Origin: Trueperaceae bacterium
Lineage (GTDB): Bacteria > Deinococcota > Deinococci > Deinococcales > Trueperaceae
Reading direction: 5' to 3'
DNA length: 64,000 nt
NCBI GenBank assembly: GCA_023954415.1
Contig: JAMLIB010000001.1
Location: 328,001-392,000, forward strand
The notes below the pieces were generated by a model that made no database searches, was not told where the DNA came from, and saw only the letters and a list, made by a program, of their open reading frames with translations. Within the stretch, counting starts at the first letter, position 1, and each line of letters opens with the position of its first letter. The position numbers and the translations under genes are program-made. Shown in pieces: positions 53,657 to 62,566 of this stretch.

Positions 53657-54295
53657 GTGGCGCGCGTGCTGGCCATCGCCGACGCCGTCTCGCCGGTCGT
53701 GTACTCGACCAACTTCCCGGCCAACCTGGCGCCCTTCGACCTCGTGCTGAGCGCCGGCGACATGCCCGGGGCGGTGCTCGAGTTCGTAGCCACCAAGACG
53801 AGCGCCGCGCCCCTCTACGTCTTCGGCAACCATGCCGCCGGTTACGTCAGGGACCCCGTGACGGACGAGCCGCGCCCGCCGGGCGGTTGTACCAACGTGC
53901 ACATGCGGCTCGTGAAGACGGCAGGGCTCCTCGTGGTGGGTTTCGAGGGGAGCCTGCGCTACCGGCCCGGCCCGCACCAGTACACGCAGCTCGCCTACTA
54001 CGCGATGGTGTGGCGGATGCTGCCTCGTCTGCTCTGGAGCGCTTGGCGCAACGGACGCGCCGTCGACGTGCTCCTCACGCACGCCGCGCCCGTTGGGCCC
54101 AACGCGGGCGAGGACCACGTGCACGCCGGCGTGGCGGCGTTCAACCTCTTCCACCGCCTGTTCAAGCCGAAGGTTCACGTTCACGGCCACGTGCACCTCT
54201 CCGGCGCCAACGCCCCGCGCAGCTACGTCGACGCGGCGGGCGTGCGGGTCGTCAACGCGTACGAGTTCACGCTCTTCGACGTGGAGAAGGGGTGA
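53657..54295 (+). CDS. Calcineurin-like metallophosphoesterase
   Basis: A 212-residue protein with the phosphoesterase metal ligands: VLAIADAV near the start, LVLSAGDMPGAVLEF, VFGNHAAGYV, LLTHAAPVG and VHGHVHLSG. The order matches calcineurin-like enzymes. Substrate unknown. GTG start at 53657, 5 nt after the prfB stop; it and ygfZ probably belong to the prfB transcript. Confidence 0.88.
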   Translation: MARVLAIADAVSPVVYSTNFPANLAPFDLVLSAGDMPGAVLEFVATKTSAAPLYVFGNHAAGYVRDPVTDEPRPPGGCTNVHMRLVKTAGLLVVGFEGSLRYRPGPHQYTQLAYYAMVWRMLPRLLWSAWRNGRAVDVLLTHAAPVGPNAGEDHVHAGVAAFNLFHRLFKPKVHVHGHVHLSGANAPRSYVDAAGVRVVNAYEFTLFDVEKG

Positions 54296-54302
54296 TGTCG
54301 GC

Positions 54303-55304
54303 ATGAGCACTACTTCGCGCCCGGCCGCCGAGGCCGGCAGCGCCGCCGCTAGGACGGTCGCAGGACCGGTCGCGGGAGCGACCACGTTGACGGTGAGCGG
54401 TCCCGATGCCACGGGTTTCCTGCAAGGGCAGCTCGCCAACGATGTCGCGGGCCTGCCCGTCGGCGGGGCAAGGCGCTCGCTCTACCTGAACCACAAGGGC
54501 CACGCGCTGGCAGAGGCGATGGTCGTGCGCTTGGCGCGCGACGAGTACGTGCTGGTGGAGGAGGGCGGGGCCGCCGCGTGGATGAAGGCCGAGTTCGAGC
54601 GTCACGTGATCTTCGACGACGTGCGCGTCGTCGGACCCACGCCGGTCCGACTGGTTACCCTCCTGGCTGCTCCGGTGGAGGTGGGTGGGGTGGGCGCCGC
54701 GCTCGGCGATGGCGTCGACGTCGTCTTCTCCCGGGCCTTCGGCGTCGACGCGCCGGCGGCCGAACGCGTCGTCACGCTCGCCGGCGGGTTCGCGTACCCC
54801 AGCGGGCGCTCGGCGCTCGGCGGCTATGACGTCGTGTCGCGCATGGACCAGGACGACCTCCCGGTCCTCTCGGAGGCGGGCGCGGCGCTGGCGACGCCGT
54901 CGGAGTTGACGCGCATACGCGTCAGGGCCTGCGCCGCCCTTGCCCCTCAGGACGCCGGCGAAGGCGTCCTGCCTCAAGAGGCCGGCTTGGAGGGTGCGCT
55001 CTCCTACCGTAAGGGCTGCTATCTCGGTCAGGAGATCATGGCGCGCATCGAGGCGCGCGGGAACGTCAGGCGCGCCCTCGCGCACGTGCGGCTGGCCGGC
55101 GACCCCCGACCGCGCGGTGAGCCGCCCGGCCCGGACGGCGAGGCCTGGCGCGAGCTGCGTGCGGGCGGCCGCACCGTCGGGCGCCTCGGCACCGTCGTAG
55201 AGGCCGAGGACGGCGGCTTCGAGGCCCTCGCCGTCATGCGTTCCGACGTTGCGGAGGCCACCCCCGTCACGACGGCGAGCGGCATCGCCGTCAGGCGCCT
55301 ATAA
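54303..55304 (+). CDS. ygfZ: YgfZ/GcvT-like folate-binding protein
   Basis: A 333-residue protein of the COG0354 family that helps Fe-S cluster enzymes using tetrahydrofolate. The diagnostic [17 protein letters not shown] motif (about residues 237-253) contains the conserved Cys; [20 protein letters not shown] near the start is also typical. IspG and radical-SAM-like proteins elsewhere in the window are possible clients. Its stop codon is part of the TATAAT box of the next gene. Confidence 0.9.
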   Translation: MSTTSRPAAEAGSAAARTVAGPVAGATTLTVSGPDATGFLQGQLANDVAGLPVGGARRSLYLNHKGHALAEAMVVRLARDEYVLVEEGGAAAWMKAEFERHVIFDDVRVVGPTPVRLVTLLAAPVEVGGVGAALGDGVDVVFSRAFGVDAPAAERVVTLAGGFAYPSGRSALGGYDVVSRMDQDDLPVLSEAGAALATPSELTRIRVRACAALAPQDAGEGVLPQEAGLEGALSYRKGCYLGQEIMARIEARGNVRRALAHVRLAGDPRPRGEPPGPDGEAWRELRAGGRTVGRLGTVVEAEDGGFEALAVMRSDVAEATPVTTASGIAVRRL

Positions 55305-55305
55305 T
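55300..55305 (+). promoter_or_regulatory. Consensus TATAAT, leaderless start of the acyl-CoA mutase gene
   Basis: A perfect TATAAT overlaps the ygfZ stop codon and ends 6 nt before the ATG at 55312. Confidence 0.7.
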
Positions 55306-55311
55306 GCGGGC

Positions 55312-56958
55312 ATGAAGCCCAAAGAGGCGTGGCTGCGGGAAGAGTACGCGGCCGCCGTCAAGCGCATGCCTGAACGCGACGCGGTGTTCGAGACGCTGTC
55401 GGACATCCCCGTCGCACCCCTCTACACGGAGGAGGACCTCCGCGGGTTCGACGCCGCCACCGAGCTCGGCTACCCCGGCGAGTTCCCGTACACCCGTGGC
55501 GTGCAAGCGAGCATGTACCGCAGCAAGCTCTGGACCATGCGCATGTTCGCCGGGTTCGGCACGGCCGAGCAGACGAACGAGCGGTTCCACAAGCTGCTGG
55601 CAGCCGGCCAGACCGGTCTGTCCACCGCCTTCGACCTGCCGACGTTGATGGGGTACGACTCGGATCACCCCATGGCGCAGGGTGAGGTGGGCAAGTGCGG
55701 CGTCGCGGTGGCCAGCCTCGCGGACATGGAGGTCCTGTTCGAGGGGATCGACCCCGAGGCGATAACGACCTCCATGACCATCAACAGCCCCGCCAACGCC
55801 GTCTGGGCCATGTACCTCGCCATGGCCGAGCGCAAGGGTGCCGACCTCGCGAAGGTCGGTGGCACCATCCAGAACGACATCCTGAAGGAGTTCATCGCCC
55901 AGAAGGAGTACATCTTCCCGCCGGCCCCTTCCGTCAAGCTCGTCATCGATACGTTCGAATGGGGCCCACAGGTCGCGCCGCGCTTCAACTTCGTCTCCGT
56001 CTCCGGCTACCACATCAGGGAGGCCGGCTCCACGAGCGTGCAGGAGCTCGCCTTCACGCTCGCGGACGGCATCCACTATGTCCGCAAGGCCCTCGAGCGC
56101 GGCCTCGACATAGACGAGTTCGCCCCGCGCATCTCCTTCTTCTTCAACGTGCACAACGACTTCTTCGAGGAGATCGCGAAGTTCCGCGCCGCGCGCCGGA
56201 TCTGGGCGCGCCAGATGCGCGACGTCTTCGGCGCGAAGGACCCCCGCTCCTGGATGCTGCGCACCCACGCCCAGACGGCGGGGGTGTCGCTCACCGCCAG
56301 GCAGCCCCTCGTCAACGTCGCGCGCGTGGCCATCCAGGCCCTCGCGGGGGTCCTGGGCGGCACCAACTCGCTGCACACCGACGCCTTCGACGAGGCGCTC
56401 TCCCTCCCGACGGAGGAGGCCGCCACCCTCGCCTTGCGGACGCAACAGGTCGTGGCCTTCGAGAGCGGCGTGACGAACACGGTCGACCCGCTCGCCGGCT
56501 CCTACTACCTGGAGAGCCTGACGAACGACATGGAGCGCATGACCCTCGACTACTTCGCCCAGATCGACGCCATCGGCGGGGTCGAGCGCGCCATCGAGGC
56601 GGGCTACTTCGCCAAGGAGATCGGCGACGCGAGCTGGAAGCAGCAGCGCGACATCGACGAGCGAAGGCGGCTCGTCGTCGGCGTCAACGCCTTCGAGCAG
56701 GACGTGCAGGAAGTGCCCATCCAGCTGGTCGACGCCGCCGTGGCGCGCGTGCAGCGCGAACGCCTCGAGCGCGTGCGGCGCGAGCGCGACCCGCGGGCCG
56801 CCGAGGAGGCCCTCGCCGAGCTGCGCGACAGGGCGAGGGACGGCGGCAACACGATGCCCGCCTTCATGCGCGCGGCCCACGCGTTCTGCACGCTCGGCGA
56901 GCAGATGGACGTGCTGCGCGAGGTGTACGGCGTTTATGAGGAGCCGGTGCTCGTCTGA
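55312..56958 (+). CDS. icmA: B12-dependent acyl-CoA mutase large subunit, isobutyryl-CoA-mutase type
   Basis: A 548-residue substrate-binding subunit of the methylmalonyl-CoA mutase family, e.g. [40 protein letters not shown] with catalytic-site His234. The two residues that set specificity in methylmalonyl-CoA mutase, Tyr89 and Arg207, align with Phe79 (RMFAGF) and Gln197 (FIAQKEY). Phe/Gln is the isobutyryl-CoA mutase pair. The B12 domain is a separate downstream gene, also as in IcmAB. Automatic annotation would probably say methylmalonyl-CoA mutase. Confidence 0.85.
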   Translation: MKPKEAWLREEYAAAVKRMPERDAVFETLSDIPVAPLYTEEDLRGFDAATELGYPGEFPYTRGVQASMYRSKLWTMRMFAGFGTAEQTNERFHKLLAAGQTGLSTAFDLPTLMGYDSDHPMAQGEVGKCGVAVASLADMEVLFEGIDPEAITTSMTINSPANAVWAMYLAMAERKGADLAKVGGTIQNDILKEFIAQKEYIFPPAPSVKLVIDTFEWGPQVAPRFNFVSVSGYHIREAGSTSVQELAFTLADGIHYVRKALERGLDIDEFAPRISFFFNVHNDFFEEIAKFRAARRIWARQMRDVFGAKDPRSWMLRTHAQTAGVSLTARQPLVNVARVAIQALAGVLGGTNSLHTDAFDEALSLPTEEAATLALRTQQVVAFESGVTNTVDPLAGSYYLESLTNDMERMTLDYFAQIDAIGGVERAIEAGYFAKEIGDASWKQQRDIDERRRLVVGVNAFEQDVQEVPIQLVDAAVARVQRERLERVRRERDPRAAEEALAELRDRARDGGNTMPAFMRAAHAFCTLGEQMDVLREVYGVYEEPVLV

Positions 56959-56984
56959 TCGAGCATGCGGAGAGGAGCATGGCG

Positions 56985-57401
56985 ATGGACAGACCCATTC
57001 GGGTCCTCATAGCGAAGCCCGGCCTCGACGGCCACGACCGGGGCGCCAAGGTGATCGCTCGGGCGCTGCGCGACGCCGGCATGGAGGTCATATACACGGG
57101 GCTGCGCCAGACGGCCGAGATGATCGTCAACGCGGCCGTCCAGGAGGACGTCGACGCGGTCGGCCTCTCGGTCCTCTCCGGGGCCCACATGCACTACTTC
57201 AGGGAGGTGGCCGCCGCCCTGGCGGCGCGCGACGCCACCGACATGCTGCTGTTCGGCGGCGGCATCGTGCCGGACATGGACTTGCCGACGCTGGCCGAGC
57301 TCGGCGTCGGTCGGATCTTCACGCCGGGCGCGAACACGGACGACGTCGTCGCCTACGTTAGGTCGGAGATCGCGAGGAGGCGCGGCCAGGCCGCCTACTG
57401 A
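56985..57401 (+). CDS. icmB: Cobalamin-binding small subunit of the acyl-CoA mutase
   Basis: A 138-residue B12-binding domain: [39 protein letters not shown] has the DxHxxG motif that supplies the lower-axial His, followed by GLSVLSGAH and [10 protein letters not shown]. It pairs with the large subunit 26 bp upstream. Of two in-frame ATGs (56979 and 56985) the second has AGGAG at the right distance (7 nt). Confidence 0.92.
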   Translation: MDRPIRVLIAKPGLDGHDRGAKVIARALRDAGMEVIYTGLRQTAEMIVNAAVQEDVDAVGLSVLSGAHMHYFREVAAALAARDATDMLLFGGGIVPDMDLPTLAELGVGRIFTPGANTDDVVAYVRSEIARRRGQAAY

Positions 57402-57480
57402 GCCCCACAATCCTCATGACTTTCTCAACATCTGGTTGGTACGGTAACCACGATGATCTGACCTCGAGGGGGCTCTAGCC

Positions 57481-58479
57481 TTGCTAAAAAAGTCGATTGC
57501 TGCCTGCTTGGTGTTGGTGGCTGCCCTGCCAAGCATCGCCAGCGCTGAGGCTTATGCCCTGAGGACCGTGGTTCCCGGCGATTCGATCGGGCTGATCGCG
57601 GAGCGGTACCACATCACCGTTGACTCCTTGCTCGGCGCGAACCAGCTCGAATCCAGCCTTATCAGACCAGGCGACGTCTTACGGGTCCCTTACGTGGCGG
57701 CCGTCGGTGGTCCGCTGGGCGAGAGCGTCGCCACGCCGCCCGGCTTCCGCTGGTACAGCCTGGGCAAGGGCGAGACGCTGAGCTCCGTCGCCAGCCGCTT
57801 CGGCCTGGGCCTCAACGCCCTCGTCGGAGCCAACCCCGACATCTCCTCGCTCGACCGCCTCCCGGCCGGCTACGAGCTCCTGGTGCCGCCGAGCGCGGGC
57901 CTCGTCATCCGCCTCGGCGAGGGCGAGAGCGTGCTGGACCTCTTGGCGAGCTACGACCTCGACCCGGCCACGTTCGCCCGGGCCAACGGGCTGCGCTCGC
58001 CCTTCGACGTCGTTCCCGGCATGCTCCTGTTCCTCCCCAAGGTGGTGCCGACCGACGCGCTCGCCCGCCTGCAGAAGGTGCGGGAGGCGGAGAACCGCTA
58101 CGTCTGGCCCATCCACGGCCGCCTCACCTCTTACTTCGGCCCCCGCAACCTCGGCATGGGCACGTCGAGCTTCCACCGCGGCATAGACATCGCTGCCCCG
58201 AGCGGCACGCCCGTCGGCGCGTCACGCGGCGGCACGGTGACGTTCGCCGGCTGGTCCACCCAGGGCTACGGCAACCTGGTCCGCGTCCGGCACGCAGACG
58301 GCTCCGAGGCGTGGTACGGCCACTTCAGCTCCATCTCGGTCAGCGTCGGCCAGTACGTCAACCAGGGCGACCGCGTCGGCCGTGTCGGCTCGACCGGCCT
58401 CTCGACCGGCCCCCACCTGCACTTCGAGGTCCACGAGTCGAACGGCAACGCCCGCGACCCGCTCGCCGTGCTCCCCTGA
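57481..58479 (+). CDS. LysM-domain M23 metallopeptidase
   Basis: A 332-residue exported protein. Signal peptide MLKKSIAACLVLVAALPSIASA, then three LysM-like repeats (about 26-72, 91-138 and 140-190; the third is degenerate) that bind peptidoglycan, then an M23/LytM domain with SSFHRGIDIAAPSG (HxxxD) and GPHLHFEVHESNG (HxH) zinc ligands. A cell-wall hydrolase or hydrolase activator. TTG start with GAGGGGG about 8 nt upstream. Confidence 0.93.
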   Translation: MLKKSIAACLVLVAALPSIASAEAYALRTVVPGDSIGLIAERYHITVDSLLGANQLESSLIRPGDVLRVPYVAAVGGPLGESVATPPGFRWYSLGKGETLSSVASRFGLGLNALVGANPDISSLDRLPAGYELLVPPSAGLVIRLGEGESVLDLLASYDLDPATFARANGLRSPFDVVPGMLLFLPKVVPTDALARLQKVREAENRYVWPIHGRLTSYFGPRNLGMGTSSFHRGIDIAAPSGTPVGASRGGTVTFAGWSTQGYGNLVRVRHADGSEAWYGHFSSISVSVGQYVNQGDRVGRVGSTGLSTGPHLHFEVHESNGNARDPLAVLP

Positions 58480-58552
58480 GGCCGGCGGGCGGGTCGGTGG
58501 CCCGAGGCTGAGCGAGCACCCGGCGCGCCGGGGTTACGGCGCGCTGTAACGG

Positions 58553-58603
58553 CAAGCGTTCGGGGCCCGCTGCGGCAAGGCTGGAGCGGGCCCCGAACGC
58601 TTG
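58553..58603. terminator. 19-bp hairpin between convergent genes
   Basis: Arms from 58553-58571 and 58585-58603 are perfect inverted repeats (core AAGCGTTCGGGGCCCGCT) with a 13-nt loop. Very stable; likely a bidirectional terminator for the M23 gene and the zinc-ribbon gene. No T-run. Confidence 0.75.
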
Positions 58604-58628
58604 GTTACCCCGCCATGGCGGGGCTACC

Positions 58629-59327
58629 TCAGGACTTGTAGTAGAGGATCCGGCCGCAACTCGGGCAGCGCGTCACGTTGTCGGCGCGCTTGACCTTCTG
58701 CACGACGTGGATCGGCAGGCGGACGTTGCAGCCGCCGCACGTGCCGTTGCCGACGACCTCGGCGAGCCCTAGCCCGCGCTTGGCCTTGCGCACCTGCTCG
58801 TACTGTTGGAGCAAGGCGGGGGTGATGCCGTGCGCCAGGGCCGTACGCTCCTGCGCGAGGCTGACGCTGCGCGCGTCGACCTCCGCCACCCGGTCCGCCT
58901 CGGCTTGCACCAATGCCTCGAGCTCCGGCACGAGCGCCGCCAGCTCGGCGTGCAGCCCAGCGACCTCGGCATCCAGGGCCGTTTGGCTCTCGAGCAGCGG
59001 GAGCGTGTCCTCCTCGAGCTCGGTCAGGCGGGTCGCGAACTGCAGCTCCTGGTTCTGGTACTGCGACGCTTCCTTGGTCGTCGAGGCCCGCACCGCGGAG
59101 TCCGCGGCGGAGCGCCGCCGCTCCTGCAGCGCCTTCAGTTCGAGCTCGTTGGCGTTCACACGCTTTCGCAGCTCGTCCTGCGCCTGCTCCTTGAGCGCTA
59201 TGCGCGCCTCGAGGTCGCGCTTCTTCGCTTCGGTGGCCGTAAGCTCCGGGGGCACCTGACCGCGCTCTTCGCGCAAGCTGTCCAGCTTGAGGTCGAACGC
59301 TTGTACTTCGGCCAGTTGGGTGAGCAT
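58629..59327 (-). CDS. Coiled-coil protein with C-terminal four-Cys zinc ribbon
   Basis: A 232-residue protein. Residues 10-165 form long helices with heptad-like Leu/Glu/Ala patterns. The C-terminus has CGGC and CPSC pairs (about 198-225) and ends GRILYYKS, the zf-RING_7/DUF164 pattern. Relatives are thought to bind nucleic acid or act near the flagellar/transport machinery; the role is unknown. ATG 59327 is preferred (GGAGG 4 nt away) over ATG 59330. Confidence 0.85.
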   Translation of the reverse strand: MLTQLAEVQAFDLKLDSLREERGQVPPELTATEAKKRDLEARIALKEQAQDELRKRVNANELELKALQERRRSAADSAVRASTTKEASQYQNQELQFATRLTELEEDTLPLLESQTALDAEVAGLHAELAALVPELEALVQAEADRVAEVDARSVSLAQERTALAHGITPALLQQYEQVRKAKRGLGLAEVVGNGTCGGCNVRLPIHVVQKVKRADNVTRCPSCGRILYYKS

Positions 59328-59343
59328 CATGCCTCCGGTAACG

Positions 59344-59376
59344 AAAAACCCCCGCCCGGATGCTTATGGGCGAGGG
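59344..59376 (-). terminator. Intrinsic terminator in the leader of the zinc-ribbon gene (attenuator)
   Basis: On the minus strand CCCTCGCCC (59368-59376), a 10-nt loop, GGGCGGGGG (59349-59357) and TTTTT (59344-59348) form a 9-bp hairpin (one U-G) with a U-run. It lies between an extended -10 TGCTACACT (59418-59426) and the gene's own ribosome site. Confidence 0.7.
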
Positions 59377-59441
59377 TGCGGTCTACGCCTAGGTAGTTCG
59401 GTCGAGTCACGCCCCGGAGTGTAGCACGCACCCTAGCGGGT

Positions 59442-59447
59442 TAGACT
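59442..59447 (+). promoter_or_regulatory. -10 box TAGACT before the 158-residue protein
   Basis: TAGACT ends 8 nt before the ATG at 59456; leaderless-type start. Confidence 0.5.
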
Positions 59448-59455
59448 TCGACTAC

Positions 59456-59932
59456 ATGCTGGAGGACTCGCCAGAAGGCTTCGCTTCGCGTTGGGCACGG
59501 TACGCGGCCGAGGTCGAGCTGTTCCCGCGCACCGAGGGCAGCCCGCTCCTCGAATGCAAGGCAGGAAGCGCCATGCTGCAGCTCTTCGAGCGCACCGGGC
59601 CGTACCTCTCGCGCCCGGGCGTCAAGCGGGTCATCATCCATCCGCTCGCCGACGCCGTCGAGCGCCTGGCTGCCGGTGCCGAACCCGCGCTCGTCGCCGA
59701 CGGCATCAGCAGCCTGCAAGCGCAAGGCACGGTCCTGGCCGTCGAGGGGGAGTTCGTGGTCCTCGACGCCGGCGTGCCGCTCGTCGTCGGCTTGCGCGGC
59801 GAGCTTCCCGACGGCCTCGCCGTGGGGGAGTCGGTGCGCTGCGACTGCCCGGCGCCCGTTCACGGCTTCGTGGTCTCGGCCGCCGCCCCCCGCAGCGCGG
59901 CGAAACGAGAGCGCCACGAGGACCAGATCTGA
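59456..59932 (+). CDS. Protein of unknown function
   Basis: A 158-residue soluble protein beginning MLEDSPEGFASRWARYAAEVELF. The middle has VKRVIIHPLADAVERL; the C-terminal half is beta-rich (GTVLAVEGEFVVLDAGVPLVVGL, ESVRCDCPAPVHGFVVS), reminiscent of a small barrel, and it ends in a charged tail. No family is recognised and no signal peptide seen. A -10 box 8 nt upstream supports the start. Confidence 0.65.
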   Translation: MLEDSPEGFASRWARYAAEVELFPRTEGSPLLECKAGSAMLQLFERTGPYLSRPGVKRVIIHPLADAVERLAAGAEPALVADGISSLQAQGTVLAVEGEFVVLDAGVPLVVGLRGELPDGLAVGESVRCDCPAPVHGFVVSAAAPRSAAKRERHEDQI

Positions 59933-60001
59933 GCCGGCGCCCGCCTGCCGGCCCCGAGCGCGCCCGTCACCGGGCCGCCGCCAAGCCCCACTCGCGCCTG
60001 C

Positions 60002-60007
60002 TACACT
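60002..60007 (+). promoter_or_regulatory. -10 box TACACT before the DUF512 gene
   Basis: TACACT ends 8 nt before the ATG at 60016; leaderless-type start. Confidence 0.5.
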
Positions 60008-60015
60008 GACCCGTT

Positions 60016-61428
60016 ATGCCGCGCGTCGTCTTGAGCCGCAAGGACCCTCAACCGGTCAAGATCACCCCCGCCCGCATCCGCGAGGTGGCGCCGGGCTCGG
60101 CGGCGGCGAAGGCCGGCGTGGAGGCGGGTTGGGAGCTCCTCACGGTCAACGACCAGCCCATCCCGGACGTGCTCGCGTACCGCCGCGAGCTCCAGGCCGG
60201 CACGGCGGAGCTGCGCGTGCGGGCGCCGACCGGCGACGACACGACGTTCGCCGTCGCCTGGGAGGAGCCGGGCCTCGAGTTCGACGACGTCATCTTCGAC
60301 GGCATCCGGCTCTGCGCCAACCACTGCGACTTCTGCTACATCCACCAGATGCCCAAGGGCATGCGCAAGAGCCTCTACATCATGGACGACGACTTTCGCA
60401 CGTCGTTCCTCTACGGCTCGTTCGTGACCCTCACGAACCTCCGGGAGGGCGACGTGCAGCGCATCCTCGACGAGCACCTTAGCCCCCTCTACGTGAGCGT
60501 TCACACGGCCAACGAGGCCAAGCGCGCCGAGCTCATGAAGTGGTGGCCCAACAAGGTCGCCACGGAGGAGGCGCTCAGCGTCCGCAACATGATCGAGCGC
60601 CTGGAGAGCATCGAGCTGTACACGCAGATGGTCCTCGTCCCCGGTCGCAACGACGGCGACGACCTGGACGAGACGCTCGACTACCTCGCCTCCCGCCCGA
60701 ACGTCCTCGCGGCCGCCGCCGTTCCCGTCGGGCTGACGGGGCACCGCTCCCACCTGGTCGCCCTCGAGCCGTACACGCAGGAGCAGGCCGCCGACGTGAT
60801 CGCGCGCGTGCACGCTTTCCAGCGGCGCATGCTGGCCGAGCGCGGCACGCGCTTCGTGTTCGCCTCCGACGAGTTCTACATCCGGGCCGGCCTCCCGCTG
60901 CCGGCCGACGAGGCCTACGAGGGCTACACCATGCTCGAGAACGGCGTCGGCATGGTCCGCGACTTCCTCTCGACCGGTGTCCCGGTCCTCCCTGAGCGCC
61001 TCGAGCGCCCCAGGCACGTGCTCATCGCGACCGGCAGGCTCTTCGCCCCCGTGCTGCGGGAGGCCCTGCGGTCGCTCGAGGGGGTGGAGGGCCTTCACCT
61101 GGAAGTGCGCGCCATCACGAACCGCACGTTCGGCGAGGTCACCACGGTCGCCGGCCTGCTCGCCGGCCGCGACATCCTCGGCGGCGTGCGGCCCGGCGAG
61201 GCCGACCTGCTGCTCCTGTCGCCCAACATGTTCAAGTACGGCACCGAGACGATGCTCGACGACCTGACCCGCAGCGACCTCCAGGCCGAGCTCGGCATGC
61301 GGATCGCCGTTGGCGGCACGAACCTGGCCGAGCTCGTCGACACGGTCCTCACCGGCGAGGTGCACGACCACCTGCCGAGCTTTGGCTTCTCGACCCATGC
61401 CATCAAGGAAGCTGCCAAACAGCACTGA
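60016..61428 (+). CDS. DUF512 PDZ/radical-SAM-like protein
   Basis: A 470-residue protein. An N-terminal PDZ domain (IREVAPGSAAAKAGVEAGWELLTVN) precedes a radical-SAM-like core with CANHCDFCYIHQMPKGMRKSLY (CxxxCxxC-type cluster ligands near residues 100-107) and DDDFRTSFLYGSFVTLTNL, followed by the DUF512 domain (VRAITNRTFGEVTTVAGLL, LSPNMFKYG). The family is widespread and uncharacterised; a redox or Fe-S role is inferred. Confidence 0.9.
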   Translation: MPRVVLSRKDPQPVKITPARIREVAPGSAAAKAGVEAGWELLTVNDQPIPDVLAYRRELQAGTAELRVRAPTGDDTTFAVAWEEPGLEFDDVIFDGIRLCANHCDFCYIHQMPKGMRKSLYIMDDDFRTSFLYGSFVTLTNLREGDVQRILDEHLSPLYVSVHTANEAKRAELMKWWPNKVATEEALSVRNMIERLESIELYTQMVLVPGRNDGDDLDETLDYLASRPNVLAAAAVPVGLTGHRSHLVALEPYTQEQAADVIARVHAFQRRMLAERGTRFVFASDEFYIRAGLPLPADEAYEGYTMLENGVGMVRDFLSTGVPVLPERLERPRHVLIATGRLFAPVLREALRSLEGVEGLHLEVRAITNRTFGEVTTVAGLLAGRDILGGVRPGEADLLLLSPNMFKYGTETMLDDLTRSDLQAELGMRIAVGGTNLAELVDTVLTGEVHDHLPSFGFSTHAIKEAAKQH

Positions 61429-61429
61429 C

Positions 61430-62314
61430 GTGACGGGCGGCGTGCGGACGGGAGGCGGGGGGAGGTTGACGTTCGCGACGCTCGCGTCGTTCGTCAAGCT
61501 CGAGCACACCCTGTTCGCCCTGCCGTTCGCCTACGGCGGCATGCTGCTCGCGGCCGGCGGCTGGCCGGGCTGGCGCGTGTTCCTGCTCGTGACGTTGGCG
61601 ATGGTGGGGGCCAGGACGGCCGCGATGGCCGCCAACCGCGTCATCGACGCCGAGCTGGACGCCCTCAACCCGCGCACGGCCGGGCGCGAGATCCCAGTAG
61701 GCAAGCTGACGGCGCGCGACGGTCGGCTCGTGGCGCTCGTTAGCCTGCTCGTGCTCGCCGTGACGGCCGCGCTCCTCAACCCCCTGACGCTCGTCCTGCT
61801 GCCGGTCGCCGTGGCGTTCCTCGTCGCCTACCCCTACACCAAGCGCTTCACGTGGGCATGCCACCTGTGGCTCGGCTTGACGATCGGCGCCGCGGCCGCC
61901 GGCGGCTACATCGCCGTGAGCGGCGCGTTCGCGCCGGCCGCCTGGCTGCTGTGGCTGGGCGTGGGCGCCTGGGTGGCCGGGTTCGACGTCGTCTACGCGC
62001 TCCTCGACCGCGAGTTCGACCTGAACCACGGCGTCCGCTCCATCCCGGCGCGCTTCGGCGTGGCCGGCGCGCGCGCGTGGGCGGCCGCCCTGCACGGCCT
62101 CGCGCTCGCCGCCCTTGCGGCGGTGCCGTTCGTCAGCGACCTCGGCTGGCCCTACTGGCTCGCTCTTACGGTCACCGCGCTCGTGCTCGCCTGGCAGCAC
62201 CTCGCGCTGCGCAGCCGCACCGCGGGTGAGGTCCTGGCGGCCTTCAACGCCAACCTCGTCGTCGGTCTGCTCATGCTCGGCGGCATCGTCCTCGGGCTGG
62301 TGGTGCCCGGCTGA
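61430..62314 (+). CDS. UbiA-family prenyltransferase, probable MqnP
   Basis: A protein of up to 294 residues with eight or so membrane helices and the two Asp-rich motifs of UbiA enzymes: NRVIDAELDALNPRTAGRE (about 64-82) and DVVYALLDREFDLNHGVRSIP. Start region FVKLEHTLFALPFAYGGML is typical. Since mqnD and menG are present, it most likely prenylates the 1,4-dihydroxy-6-naphthoate intermediate (MqnP); heme O synthase or 4-hydroxybenzoate prenylation is less likely. Start is uncertain: GTG 61430 (1 nt after the previous stop), GTG 61442 or TTG 61466. Confidence 0.85.
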   Translation: MTGGVRTGGGGRLTFATLASFVKLEHTLFALPFAYGGMLLAAGGWPGWRVFLLVTLAMVGARTAAMAANRVIDAELDALNPRTAGREIPVGKLTARDGRLVALVSLLVLAVTAALLNPLTLVLLPVAVAFLVAYPYTKRFTWACHLWLGLTIGAAAAGGYIAVSGAFAPAAWLLWLGVGAWVAGFDVVYALLDREFDLNHGVRSIPARFGVAGARAWAAALHGLALAALAAVPFVSDLGWPYWLALTVTALVLAWQHLALRSRTAGEVLAAFNANLVVGLLMLGGIVLGLVVPG

Positions 62315-62334
62315 ACCGGTGGCGGCGGGCGGCC

Positions 62335-62363
62335 TTGACCGCGCCCCGACCCTCACGTACACT
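62335..62363 (+). promoter_or_regulatory. tRNA-Asp promoter
   Basis: TTGACC (62335-62340), 17-nt spacer, TACACT (62358-62363). Predicted start near 62370, five bases before the mature tRNA. Confidence 0.75.
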
Positions 62364-62374
62364 CGCCTTCGCGT

Positions 62375-62450
62375 GGAGCCGTAGTGTAGCGGTTAGCATA
62401 TCTGCCTGTCACGCAGAAGGTCGCGGGTTCAAATCCCGTCGGCTCCGCCA
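62375..62450 (+). tRNA. tRNA-Asp (anticodon GTC), CCA encoded
   Basis: Acceptor arms GGAGCCG (62375-62381) and CGGCTCC (62440-62446) pair fully, followed by discriminator G and an encoded CCA. The anticodon stem TCTGC/GCAGA encloses CTGTCAC with GTC at 62408-62410, and the T arm carries GGGTTCAAATCCC. Cloverleaf complete. Confidence 0.98.
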
Positions 62451-62458
62451 AGCGAGCA

Positions 62459-62490
62459 GCGCCCCGGCACTCGAGGGAGTGCCGGGGCGC
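62459..62490 (+). terminator. Terminator after tRNA-Asp
   Basis: Perfect 14-bp arms GCGCCCCGGCACTC (62459-62472) and GAGTGCCGGGGCGC (62477-62490) with a GAGG loop, followed by CCTTCATT. Confidence 0.8.
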
Positions 62491-62554
62491 CCTTCATTGC
62501 CGCACGGTGAAGGGGCAAGCACCTCACGAATCACGTGTCGCCGCCGGCACCTGG

Positions 62555-62560
62555 TACCGT
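62555..62560 (+). promoter_or_regulatory. -10 box TACCGT before the Lon-domain gene
   Basis: TACCGT ends 6 nt before the ATG at 62567; leaderless-type start. Confidence 0.55.
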
Positions 62561-62566
62561 CTAGGC

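Noticed and set aside
62375-62450. tRNA cluster or rRNA nearby
   Set aside because: Only one cloverleaf is found, with its own promoter and terminator; no 16S/23S/5S-like sequence was recognised.
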